Source of the DNA: an uncultured Clostridia bacterium
GTDB taxonomy: Bacteria; Bacillota; Clostridia; TANB77; CAG-508
Length of the DNA: 9,824 bases
Assembly (NCBI GenBank): GCA_944386315.1
Contig: CALXAS010000053.1
Location: forward strand, 1-9,824
Direction: 5' to 3'
Below, piece by piece: positions 1 to 6,276 of the stretch. Position numbers and translations under genes: made by a program. Every line of letters starts with the position of its first letter. Positions within the stretch are counted from its first letter, which is position 1. Below the pieces are notes generated by a model. It was given only the letters and a program-made list of their open reading frames with translations. It had not been told where the DNA came from and made no database searches.

Positions 1-519
1 ATGTATTTAGATGGGGCTATTGATAAAAATAGTTTACAAGCTCGTGTTTTTGATTATACGTATTGGGGAGAAAATACTTCTGCTGTTTGTAATTATTCTG
101 AAATTGACTATCAATATGGTTATTCTCCATCTTCTTCTACTTGGTATGATATGCAAAGTAAAAATGTAGTACGTTTTTTAGGGAAATTAAGCCTACAATT
201 AGGTGGACAAGGTCATAATACTGCTAATAATTCTTGTTCAAATATGTTTAATCCAATTCCAAAAGAAATTGCAGATAAGAATCTTTATGGCCTTTCTGGT
301 ATTGCATTAAATCTAAAAACAACTAATGAATATTCTATCATATATCAAATTTATGTTCCTAATATTGGTTGGTTAAAAGCTGCTTCTGATGGAGAAGAAA
401 CCACTTATGCTCATGATAAACCTTTTTCAGCCATCCGAATAAACATTGTTCCTAAATCTGAGAAACAGCATATTTTAAAGTATTGGAATCAATTTATTGG
501 TACTAATGTTGTCTCTTAA
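1..519 (+). CDS. C-terminal part of a probable surface protein with a ChW-like repeat (partial)
   Basis: The frame is open from base 1 to a TAA at 517-519, giving 172 residues. The ATG at base 1 sits on the window edge and no ribosome binding site can be seen, so the true N-terminus is probably outside. Residues 99-151 resemble the clostridial ChW repeat: a GLSGIAL start, a YVPNIGW core around residue 124, a following SDGEE, and a hydrophobic FSAIRINIV end. ChW repeats are known in secreted or surface proteins of Clostridia. The canonical GTTGQ-LRLEAI part is only weakly kept, so this is a diverged copy. Residues 1-95 are rich in Tyr, Ser and Asn, have two cysteines (30, 79) and match nothing I recognise. 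No sortase motif or C-terminal anchor is present. It is the only plus-strand gene here and converges on the TIGR04086 gene. The coding call is good; the family is tentative. Confidence 0.6.
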   Translation: MYLDGAIDKNSLQARVFDYTYWGENTSAVCNYSEIDYQYGYSPSSSTWYDMQSKNVVRFLGKLSLQLGGQGHNTANNSCSNMFNPIPKEIADKNLYGLSGIALNLKTTNEYSIIYQIYVPNIGWLKAASDGEETTYAHDKPFSAIRINIVPKSEKQHILKYWNQFIGTNVVS

Positions 520-908
520 GATTTTATATTAACACCTATAATACCACCCAATATTCCAAATATAATTCCGATTGCTATCATGATAGCGGATGAAATTGTC
601 AATGAGAAATTTTCATTAAATACACTTGAGAATAAATATAATATGACAATATAAATTCCGCCTATAATAGCTCCATTCATTAATCCATTCTTTTTTATTC
701 TCATATTACTAATACTACTTCCTATTAATATACTAATGGCTGTAATCACAATAATTACTGGTTGAATGGTATTTTCTTGTATACACGTATAGGTAAGAAG
801 CAATGCAAAAATAAATAAACAAATTAATGTAATAATAATTGCTGCAATACTTCCCTTTACCACACGAATGATATTTTGCATCCATTCGCTTTTGTCTATA
901 TTATCCAT
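516..908 (-). CDS. TIGR04086 family (YrzE-like) integral membrane protein
   Basis: A 130-residue protein that is mostly membrane: hydrophobic segments lie at about 20-41, 50-68, 76-96 and 104-126, after a short charged N-terminus. The KKNGLMNGAIIGG segment (72-84) and the C-terminal GILGGIIGVNIK pattern (118-129) are typical of the TIGR04086 putative membrane family, which has no established function. In Bacillus subtilis the homologue yrzE lies just beyond queA-tgt-yajC, so its place here near queA-tgt fits the family. The start is supported by AAGGAG at 915-920, six bases before the ATG. A terminator-like hairpin (955-991) separates it from the upstream WG-repeat gene, so it may have its own promoter; TACAAT at 939-944 is a possible -10 box, but I find no convincing -35. 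Its stop overlaps the stop of the convergent gene. Confidence 0.85.
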   Translation of the reverse strand: MDNIDKSEWMQNIIRVVKGSIAAIIITLICLFIFALLLTYTCIQENTIQPVIIVITAISILIGSSISNMRIKKNGLMNGAIIGGIYIVILYLFSSVFNENFSLTISSAIMIAIGIIFGILGGIIGVNIKS

Positions 909-954
909 ATTCTTCTCCTTTTCCTCTTTTTTATTACTATTGTATGCAAAGAAG

Positions 955-991
955 AAAAGGAAAAGAACAAGATTTCTGTTCTTTTCCTTTT
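955..991 (-). terminator. Perfect 15-bp hairpin, probable terminator after the WG-repeat gene
   Basis: Arms 955-969 and 977-991 are exact reverse complements around a seven-base loop (970-976). On the minus strand the right side of the stem is pyrimidine-rich and continues as CTTCTTTGC, a T-rich but not pure U tract. It lies 74 bases beyond the stop of the WG-repeat gene and 46 bases before the TIGR04086 start, so it probably ends the queA-tgt-WG transcript. The low-GC stem and imperfect U run leave some doubt about termination strength. Confidence 0.65.
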
Positions 992-1000
992 ATCCTCGTA

Positions 1001-1028
1001 GAATTTTAAGGAACATCTTCTAAAATTC
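1001..1028. repeat. REP-like hairpin copy A
   Basis: Perfect 8-base arms (GAATTTTA, 1001-1008, and its complement, 1021-1028) enclose a 12-base loop, AGGAACATCTTC. The loop start and arm pattern match copy B eight bases away, in the same orientation. The inner GG faces TT, so the short inner pairs found in copy B can still form as G-U. This is best read as a diverged member of a short palindromic repeat family, not as a simple terminator, since no T run follows. Confidence 0.5.
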
Positions 1029-1035
1029 ATTTTCT

Positions 1036-1062
1036 GCAATTTAAGGAACGTCCCTAAATTGC
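1036..1062. repeat. REP-like hairpin copy B
   Basis: Perfect 8-base arms (GCAATTTA, 1036-1043, and its complement, 1055-1062) enclose an 11-base loop, AGGAACGTCCC, in which GG and CC can pair further. It ends two bases beyond the stop codon of the WG-repeat gene. The GGGACGTTCC core (minus strand) is like short palindromes that I recall being scattered in Firmicutes genomes and linked to IS200-like REP-associated transposases. That link is recalled and inferred, not shown here. It may also protect the 3' end of the queA-tgt-WG mRNA. Confidence 0.5.
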
Positions 1063-1064
1063 AA

Positions 1065-2507
1065 TTAAACTGCGGTATTAGTAATAGAATTCGTTGTAAT
1101 AAGGTTTGTTTGTTCTTCTTCATTTAAAGTTTCTATATCCACATAAGTGTTTATATATTCCAATACATCCCTTGTATTTCCATTATGTAACATACTATAA
1201 GTATCTCTATTATTTTCTGTAACAGAATAAATGGTGGTAAGTGCTGGTACAATTAGTTCTTTTCCTAAATAATTTACTAGACCATAGTAAGTTACATTTC
1301 TATTATTTTCTATCGTATAGGTTCTGGATACCACTATTGCTTTTATTTCAGGAATTAATAGCAAATTATTGATAGTTTGCGTATTGGTATTATTATTAGC
1401 AATACATCCAAATCCTGCATATTCTATTGGCAATATCAAATTCCCTCTTACATCATACAATCCCCATCTACCATCTCTTTGTACTGGTATAGCATTTTCA
1501 TATAATATATATTGATTTTTGATTTCATTACTTGGAAAATCTTCTGCATTAATTCCAATTTGGTCATATTCTGGATAAATTAATATTTTCCCATTTCTCT
1601 CAATGACACCGTATTTTCCATTTACTTCTGCTAGGTACATATTTAGGTCTCTATCTATTTGTTTTAAACTATCGTATTGTGGATTTACTTTTGTTGTTCC
1701 ATCTGCCGTTACAATTCCTACTTTTTCTTCTCTTGTTGTAACAATAAACTCTTGGTTTCCTTCTACAAACTCAATTCCTGTATACCTCATTCCTACAATT
1801 TCTTGTCCAGTTGTAGAATAGATTCCATAATTAATAGTTGTATTACTACTAGAAGTAGCTCCTTCTATGGCATCTTGTACTACTACTAATCCATATCTTA
1901 ATGCTTTTTGATTTTGAAAATCGTCTAAAGCTACTGTCTGTGTCATATTAGTTGTATAATAGTTTACCAAATATGGCAGGGTATAAATTGTCATGCGGTT
2001 ATCTCCTGCATCATAGGACATACTTAAATTACATGCTAAACTAATACCTTCGATTGTGGTATATAATTTATTGTTTCTATTAACTACTGGAAGAGTAAGT
2101 TCAAATGCTTCATAATCCATTTCGTCTGGTGCATTTTTGTAAATGGTTGTGGAATCTTGTTCAAAAGTACAAACCTCATTGGCATTTTGTACATAGCACT
2201 GGTTGGTCTTTTCTGTATATTGTCTATAACCTCCGTTGTAGGATCTATAGCCTACATAAGATGCTATATCTCTAATAGAAACATATACCTCTTCTCCTTC
2301 AAAAATGAACAAATCACTTGGCATTTGACTAGTATCTACTGATGTTCCATCAATGGTAAATTTAAATGCTTGTCCTCTTAAATAAAAAATAACAATACCT
2401 AGAGCAATACTAATTAGTAATAAAACAATAATTATAATAATAATCCATTTCATCATTCTTTTGTTTTTTTGCTCTTTTTCCGACAAATTGCTTCCTATAA
2501 TCTCCAT
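1065..2507 (-). CDS. Membrane-anchored protein with stalk-like domain and WG repeats
   Basis: With the start at 2507 this is 480 residues. That ATG is preceded by GGAGG (2513-2517) at five bases. The longer frame starting at 2540 adds 11 residues but has no nearby ribosome binding site, only a GGAG inside the tgt end 16 bases away. A basic N-terminus is followed by one membrane helix (about 20-43), so the bulk is probably extracellular. Residues 46-179 look like the copper amine oxidase N-terminal-like (stalk) domain, with YVSIRDIASYVGY (75-87) and a second half at 148-176. Then come five WG-type repeats near 227, 263, 299, 348 and 408, including KYGVIERNGKILIYPEYD and RWGLYDVRGNLILPIEY. The C-terminus is acidic and Thr/Asn-rich. 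It follows tgt with a 44-base gap and no terminator, so it is probably in the queA operon, but nothing suggests a queuosine role. WG repeats probably bind protein or cell-wall ligands; the exact function is unknown. Confidence 0.85.
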   Translation of the reverse strand: MEIIGSNLSEKEQKNKRMMKWIIIIIIVLLLISIALGIVIFYLRGQAFKFTIDGTSVDTSQMPSDLFIFEGEEVYVSIRDIASYVGYRSYNGGYRQYTEKTNQCYVQNANEVCTFEQDSTTIYKNAPDEMDYEAFELTLPVVNRNNKLYTTIEGISLACNLSMSYDAGDNRMTIYTLPYLVNYYTTNMTQTVALDDFQNQKALRYGLVVVQDAIEGATSSSNTTINYGIYSTTGQEIVGMRYTGIEFVEGNQEFIVTTREEKVGIVTADGTTKVNPQYDSLKQIDRDLNMYLAEVNGKYGVIERNGKILIYPEYDQIGINAEDFPSNEIKNQYILYENAIPVQRDGRWGLYDVRGNLILPIEYAGFGCIANNNTNTQTINNLLLIPEIKAIVVSRTYTIENNRNVTYYGLVNYLGKELIVPALTTIYSVTENNRDTYSMLHNGNTRDVLEYINTYVDIETLNEEEQTNLITTNSITNTAV

Positions 2508-2551
2508 AGCATCCTCCCTATTTTTCTTATCTTTTGCCATTACGAAAAAAA

Positions 2552-3676
2552 TTATTCTCCATAATATTTTTGGTAGAATTCTTTTACAAAGTTACCCAAA
2601 TTATCATTCTCTATTTCTATTCTAACTCTTTCCATTAATTTCGTCAAGAACCTTAAATTGTGAAGTGATAATAGTCTAATGCCTAATATTTCGTTTGCTT
2701 TTACAAGATGTCTAATATAGCCTCTTGTATAATTTTTACAAGTATAACAGTCACATTCTGGGTCTAAAGGCGACCAATCTCTTTCATAGGTAGCATTTCT
2801 TACTACTACTTTTCCTCTACTTGTCATGGCTGTGCCATTTCTCGCAATTCTAGTTGGTAGTACACAGTCGCACATATCAATTCCTGCAAGTGCCGCTTCT
2901 AATAGGTAATCTGGCGTTCCTACTCCCATTAAATATCTAGGTTTATCTTTTGGCATAAGTGGTGTTGTATATCTTAAAATATCTAAAAACTCTTCTTTTG
3001 GTTCTCCCACACTAATTCCACCAATAGCATATCCAGGTAAATCTAATGCTATTAGTTCTTCTGCACTTTGCTTTCTTAAATCTTTATAAAAGCCTCCTTG
3101 TATAATACCAAAAAGTCCCTGTTTTTCTACCGTTTTATGTGCTGCTTTGCAACGAATTGCCCATCTAGTAGTTCTTTCCATAGATTGTTTTGTATATTCA
3201 TAAGTAGAAGGATAAGGGCAGCATTCGTCAAAAGCCATCATAATATCAGAGCCTAAGGCTTCTTCTATTTCCATTACTTTTTCTGGTGTAAATTCATGCT
3301 TGCTTCCGTCTAAATGAGATTTAAAAATAACACCTTCTTCTGAAATAGTTCTTAATTCCCCCAAACTAAATACTTGAAAGCCACCACTATCTGTTAAAAT
3401 AGGCCTGTCCCATCTCATAAAAGAATGTAATCCCCCTGCCTCTTTTACAATTTCGTGACCTGGTCTTAAGTATAAATGATAGGTATTAGATAAAATAATT
3501 TGTGCTTTTACCTCTTCCTTTAATTCTTCTGGTGTCATACTCTTTACTGTTGCTTGTGTGCCTACTGGCATAAAAATAGGTGTTTGAATATCTCCATGAG
3601 GAGTATGGACTACTCCTCTTCTTGCACCTGTTTGTTTACAAGTATGTAATAATTCATAAGTAATTGCTTGTTTCAT
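2552..3676 (-). CDS. tgt: Queuine/preQ1 tRNA-guanine transglycosylase
   Basis: A full-length 374-residue bacterial TGT. It swaps the wobble guanine 34 of tRNA-Asp, -Asn, -His and -Tyr for preQ1, the base-exchange step of queuosine synthesis, in the cytoplasm. Visible signatures are the base-binding TDSGGFQVFSL (95-105, with catalytic Asp96), DECCPYP (150-156), FGIIQGG (189-195), AIGGISVGEP (217-226) and CDCVLPTRIARNG (269-281) with nucleophile Asp270. The zinc site is C308-x-C310-x2-C313 with His339. The start has GAAAGGA at 3684-3690, seven bases before the ATG. It follows queA by 33 bases and works directly before it in the pathway: TGT inserts preQ1, which QueA then modifies. No key residue is missing. 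Confidence 0.98.
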   Translation of the reverse strand: MKQAITYELLHTCKQTGARRGVVHTPHGDIQTPIFMPVGTQATVKSMTPEELKEEVKAQIILSNTYHLYLRPGHEIVKEAGGLHSFMRWDRPILTDSGGFQVFSLGELRTISEEGVIFKSHLDGSKHEFTPEKVMEIEEALGSDIMMAFDECCPYPSTYEYTKQSMERTTRWAIRCKAAHKTVEKQGLFGIIQGGFYKDLRKQSAEELIALDLPGYAIGGISVGEPKEEFLDILRYTTPLMPKDKPRYLMGVGTPDYLLEAALAGIDMCDCVLPTRIARNGTAMTSRGKVVVRNATYERDWSPLDPECDCYTCKNYTRGYIRHLVKANEILGIRLLSLHNLRFLTKLMERVRIEIENDNLGNFVKEFYQKYYGE

Positions 3677-3709
3677 AGCTATTTCCTTTCTATTTATGCA
3701 TTTTGCTCT

Positions 3710-4732
3710 TTATAAAATAAGCATAGCGTCTCCAAAACTAAAAAATCTATATCTTTCTTTTACGGCTTCTGTATATGCCTTCATAATATAATCTTTGCCT
3801 GCTAAAGCAGAAACAAGCATCAACAAGGTAGACTGTGGTAAATGAAAGTTGGTAATTAATCCATCTAAACATTTAAAGGAATAACCTGGATAGATAAATA
3901 TTTGTGTATCTCCTTCTGTAGGTTTTACCATGCCTTTTTCATCTGCTATGGTTTCTAGTACTCTACAAGAAGTAGTTCCTACAGCGATAATTCTCTTTCC
4001 GTTTTGTTTTGCCTTATTGATTTTGTCTGCATCTTCTTGTTTGATATAAAAATGTTCGGAATGCATATGATGTTCTTCCACATTTTCTACTTTTACTGGG
4101 CGAAAGGTTCCTATTCCTACATGTAGTGTGACGTTGGCAATTTCTACTCCCTTCTCCTTTATCTCATTGAATAATTCTTCTGTAAAATGCAAACCTGCTG
4201 TTGGAGCTGCTGCCGAGCCTTCATATTTTGCATATACAGTTTGATATCTATCTTTTTCCTTTAGCGTTTCATGAATATAGGGTGGAAGTGGCATTAATCC
4301 GATTTTATCTAGTATTTCATTAAATATTCCTTCATATTGGAATACTACTTTTCTGGTTCCTCCCTCCATGACATCTAATATAGTAGCTTTTAATATACCA
4401 TCTCCAAATTCTACTTCTGTACCAGGTTTTAACTTATGACCAGGTCTTACAATACATTCCCATATATCCCCTTCTATTCTATTTAATAATAGAAATTCTA
4501 TTTTTGCTCCTGTTGCCTTTTTTCCATACAATCTGGCTGGTATGACTTTTGTATTATTTCTTACCAAACAATCTCCTGGTTCTAAATAGTTTATAATATC
4601 TTTAAATGTTTTATGTTCTATTGTTTGCTTTTCTCTATTTAATACCATTAGTCTAGATTCATCTCTTTTTTCTATTGGTGTCTGTGCAATTAATTTTTCT
4701 GGCAATTCGTAGTTAAAATCTTCCACTTTCAT
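3710..4732 (-). CDS. queA: S-adenosylmethionine:tRNA ribosyltransferase-isomerase
   Basis: A complete 340-residue QueA. It transfers and isomerises the ribosyl group of S-adenosylmethionine onto preQ1 in tRNA, making epoxyqueuosine. Family motifs are in order: the N-terminal ELPEKLIAQTPIEKRDESRL (9-28), NNTKVIPARL (59-68), YEGSAAAPTAGLHFT (170-184), LHVGIGTFRPV (203-213), VGTTSCRVLE (251-260), TNFHLPQSTLLMLVSA (294-309) and the terminal RFFSFGDAMLI. The nearest good ribosome binding site, GGAGG at 4746-4750, is 13 bases from the ATG, longer than usual. The start may therefore depend partly on coupling to the small ORF that overlaps it. No preQ1 riboswitch-like leader is apparent in the 82 bases upstream. 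Together with tgt this gives two late queuosine steps; queC, queD, queE, queF and queG are not in the window. Confidence 0.98.
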   Translation of the reverse strand: MKVEDFNYELPEKLIAQTPIEKRDESRLMVLNREKQTIEHKTFKDIINYLEPGDCLVRNNTKVIPARLYGKKATGAKIEFLLLNRIEGDIWECIVRPGHKLKPGTEVEFGDGILKATILDVMEGGTRKVVFQYEGIFNEILDKIGLMPLPPYIHETLKEKDRYQTVYAKYEGSAAAPTAGLHFTEELFNEIKEKGVEIANVTLHVGIGTFRPVKVENVEEHHMHSEHFYIKQEDADKINKAKQNGKRIIAVGTTSCRVLETIADEKGMVKPTEGDTQIFIYPGYSFKCLDGLITNFHLPQSTLLMLVSALAGKDYIMKAYTEAVKERYRFFSFGDAMLIL

Positions 4733-4797
4733 TTTTTGGTTCTTTCCTCCTCACTGTCTTCCCATTTTTCTAATTCTATATCTGGTTGAAAAAGCAT
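4729..4797 (-). CDS. Possible 22-residue ORF translationally coupled to queA
   Basis: An ATG at 4795-4797 opens a 22-codon frame whose TGA overlaps the queA start as ATGA. The predicted peptide starts MLFQPDIELEKWEDSEEER and is strongly acidic, with codons like those of the neighbours. It has no clear ribosome binding site and is directly preceded by an in-frame TGA. It could be a coupling peptide, the remnant of the end of a lost upstream gene, or chance. The ATGA overlap and the distant queA ribosome binding site are the only supporting signs. Confidence 0.25.
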   Translation of the reverse strand: MLFQPDIELEKWEDSEEERTKK

Positions 4798-4814
4798 TCA
4801 TTTTGGTATTGTAA

Positions 4815-5267
4815 CTATTGTTCAACTACATTCTCTCTATTATTTTGAAATAGGCTAATCACTCTTCCAAATATAACTTGTATTTCCTCTATAATATTAT
4901 CTGGCTCTTCAAAAGCATCTATAGTATGTGAAAATTCAAAATTTGATGTTTTTACTGGCTTTATAGTGTAAATTTCTGCAGGTAATCCTATTTTTTTACC
5001 CTGATATTCTATTTCTTGGTTCATATAGTCTTGATACCAATTTTTCAATCGTATGAATGGTTCACTTTGATAACCGTATCTACTACTATCATGTAGTGCC
5101 GGTACTTCATAGCCATATTCTTTAGCATTTCGCTCTAATGTATGTAAGAACTCGTGAATAAATACTTCTTCTGGGAAAGTATTGGCACGATAATCATATT
5201 TATAGGTATAATCTTTATCATTTTCTGGAAGGCGAATATTAGAATATCCTATATTTCGATAATCCAT
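4815..5267 (-). CDS. C-terminal part of a frameshifted membrane-anchored metallopeptidase (HEFLH)
   Basis: This 150-residue frame carries the zinc-metallopeptidase motif: VFIHEFLHTLER with His38, Glu39 and His42 (5142-5156), then EVPALHD with a further His at 59 that could be the third metal ligand or part of a conserved loop. The ATG at 5267 lies directly after the run of G and has no properly spaced ribosome binding site. It lies inside the preceding frame, overlapping it by 29 bases. The sequence just after the junction, MDYRNIGYSNIRLP, reads as a mid-domain segment and not as a protein start. A single-base change in the G run joins it to the upstream frame as one 450-residue protein, so I treat it as the catalytic half of that gene. 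The zincin family cannot be assigned from the motif alone. Substrate is unknown; an extracellular site is likely from the N-terminal anchor of the other half. Confidence 0.7.
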   Translation of the reverse strand: MDYRNIGYSNIRLPENDKDYTYKYDYRANTFPEEVFIHEFLHTLERNAKEYGYEVPALHDSSRYGYQSEPFIRLKNWYQDYMNQEIEYQGKKIGLPAEIYTIKPVKTSNFEFSHTIDAFEEPDNIIEEIQVIFGRVISLFQNNRENVVEQ

Positions 5268-6168
5268 TCCCCCGAAGACCTATCCAATCGTTTGCTTCCT
5301 CTTGTATTTTCTCGTTCAAATCTCCTGTTCGGAAGCATACGAAAATATGATCATATTTTCCTTGTTCTACATACTCTTTTAATACTTCTTCTATATCTGT
5401 TGGTGCTAGATAATAGCCATTTACTTCATCATGTGCTAAATGTGTAATTGGCGTATTTATCTGTATCATATCATAATTTACTGTCATTTTATAGTTCGAC
5501 ATTTCTGCAAGGGAACTAGCAAATCTTTGCATGCATAGGCTCATATCCTCTATATCTGTTGTAGTTAATTGAAAGTTTAGTTCTGTCCCATTTATATTTA
5601 CATCGGTTTCTTGCAATAATAAACATAGAAAATTCCACTCTCTAGAAGTATCTGCTACTCCCATCTCTAAAGAAAAGTCTGAAAACCACGCTGTTCCCTT
5701 ACATTCATCTGCATAACCTCCAAGTCCAAATTGAATAGTTACTTCTGTTCTATTTTTAGAATTAAATAAAAATTCTACTTTTGTCCAGTCCGATGTTCCT
5801 ATTACATTACTAGATTTTTCTGTTGTCCCTAGTATTCCAATATGTGCCCCCGCATCTGTATAGGCATTTTTGGTTTCCACATTTTGCGTTTTTATCATGC
5901 AACTCACTTTATATGGTGTATTTGGCTCTACTTGTATGGTTTTATAAAATACGGCATTGTTATAATCCGTATTTTCTATTTTATAACTTTTTACATTGTC
6001 TACATAAGTAACTTCGGCATCCCTAGTAAAGTTAGATAGCCCTCTTGTACTTTCTGCTTTGATATATTCATTAAAATTATAGTTTTGATAAATAGTATAG
6101 CCTATTATGATAATGACAATACTCACAATGAGAGAAAAAATTCTCCCTATCCATCTTTTCTTTTGCAT
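5239..6168 (-). CDS. N-terminal part of a frameshifted membrane-anchored metallopeptidase (anchor and jelly-roll domain)
   Basis: The frame encodes 309 residues, the last eleven or so probably spurious after the frameshift. A basic start (MQKKRWIGR) and one membrane helix (about 8-27) suggest a signal anchor with the rest outside the cell. Residues 43-170 look like a jelly-roll carbohydrate-binding module of the CBM4/9 type: KTIQVEPNTPYKVSCMIKT (76-94), then WTKVEFLFN (128-136), VTIQFGLGG and GTAWFSDFSLEMG (158-170). Residues 176-298 continue as an alpha/beta region ending YDHIFVCFRTGD (272-283) and DWIGLRG, apparently the first half of the peptidase domain whose HEFLH lies in the other frame. 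The start has AAGGTG about ten bases upstream, and a promoter lies at 6192-6220. The carbohydrate-binding assignment rests on pattern only; such folds also bind proteins. Confidence 0.75.
   Translation of the reverse strand: MQKKRWIGRIFSLIVSIVIIIIGYTIYQNYNFNEYIKAESTRGLSNFTRDAEVTYVDNVKSYKIENTDYNNAVFYKTIQVEPNTPYKVSCMIKTQNVETKNAYTDAGAHIGILGTTEKSSNVIGTSDWTKVEFLFNSKNRTEVTIQFGLGGYADECKGTAWFSDFSLEMGVADTSREWNFLCLLLQETDVNINGTELNFQLTTTDIEDMSLCMQRFASSLAEMSNYKMTVNYDMIQINTPITHLAHDEVNGYYLAPTDIEEVLKEYVEQGKYDHIFVCFRTGDLNEKIQEEANDWIGLRGNGLSKYRIF
5269..5273 (-). other. Frameshift site in a run of five G
   Basis: On the minus strand the upstream frame reads GAT TGG ATA GGT CTT CGG GGG AAT and goes on to a stop at 5239. 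The HEFLH frame is entered by losing one base (or gaining two) here. With four G instead of five, the join reads DWIGLRG-MDYRNIGYSN and the whole span 4815-6168 encodes 450 residues. The site does not look like a classical -1 slippery heptamer, and the needed shift is +1. Confidence 0.75.
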
Positions 6169-6191
6169 TCTACTTTTTCACCTTCTTTTCT

Positions 6192-6220
6192 ATTATACAA
6201 GGTTTTTGTTAGAAACACAA
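6192..6220 (-). promoter_or_regulatory. Probable vegetative promoter of the metallopeptidase gene
   Basis: On the minus strand a perfect TATAAT (6192-6197) is preceded at 17 bases by TTGTGT (6215-6220), which keeps only the TTG of the -35 consensus. It lies after the ileS terminator and 24 bases before the ATG at 6168, so the gene is probably transcribed separately from ileS. Confidence 0.6.
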
Positions 6221-6242
6221 GGGATTTAGAGTAAAAGTTAGG

Positions 6243-6276
6243 GTAAAAAAATGCAGGAACTCCTGCATTTTTTTAC
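6243..6276 (-). terminator. Palindromic terminator after ileS
   Basis: Two 16-base arms (6243-6258 and 6261-6276) form a perfect palindrome with a GC-containing ATGCAGGA core, flanked by seven A on one side and seven T on the other. The outermost base pair is already in the ileS stop codon (6276-6278). The T run makes it a strong intrinsic terminator for ileS; its symmetry makes it able to act in both directions. Confidence 0.9.

Noticed and set aside
896..1123. 75-codon minus-strand frame across the intergenic gap
   Set aside because: It runs through both REP-like hairpins and the terminator hairpin, overlaps the end of the WG gene and has low-complexity Lys/Arg/Phe content. It is not a plausible protein.
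4733..4814. preQ1 riboswitch or separate promoter ahead of queA
   Set aside because: The gap is only 82 bases, has no recognisable preQ1 aptamer pattern, and its TACAAT has no well-spaced -35 partner.
5265..5280. Programmed ribosomal frameshifting at the G run
   Set aside because: The required shift is +1, the site is not a slippery heptamer of the -1 type, and no stimulatory structure or upstream ribosome-binding-like element stands out. An indel is simpler.
5154..5447. 97-codon plus-strand frame opposite the metallopeptidase gene
   Set aside because: It is a shadow of the minus-strand coding sequence. Its Leu/Ile/Phe-rich sequence is what the complement of this AT-rich gene gives, and no ribosome binding site supports it.
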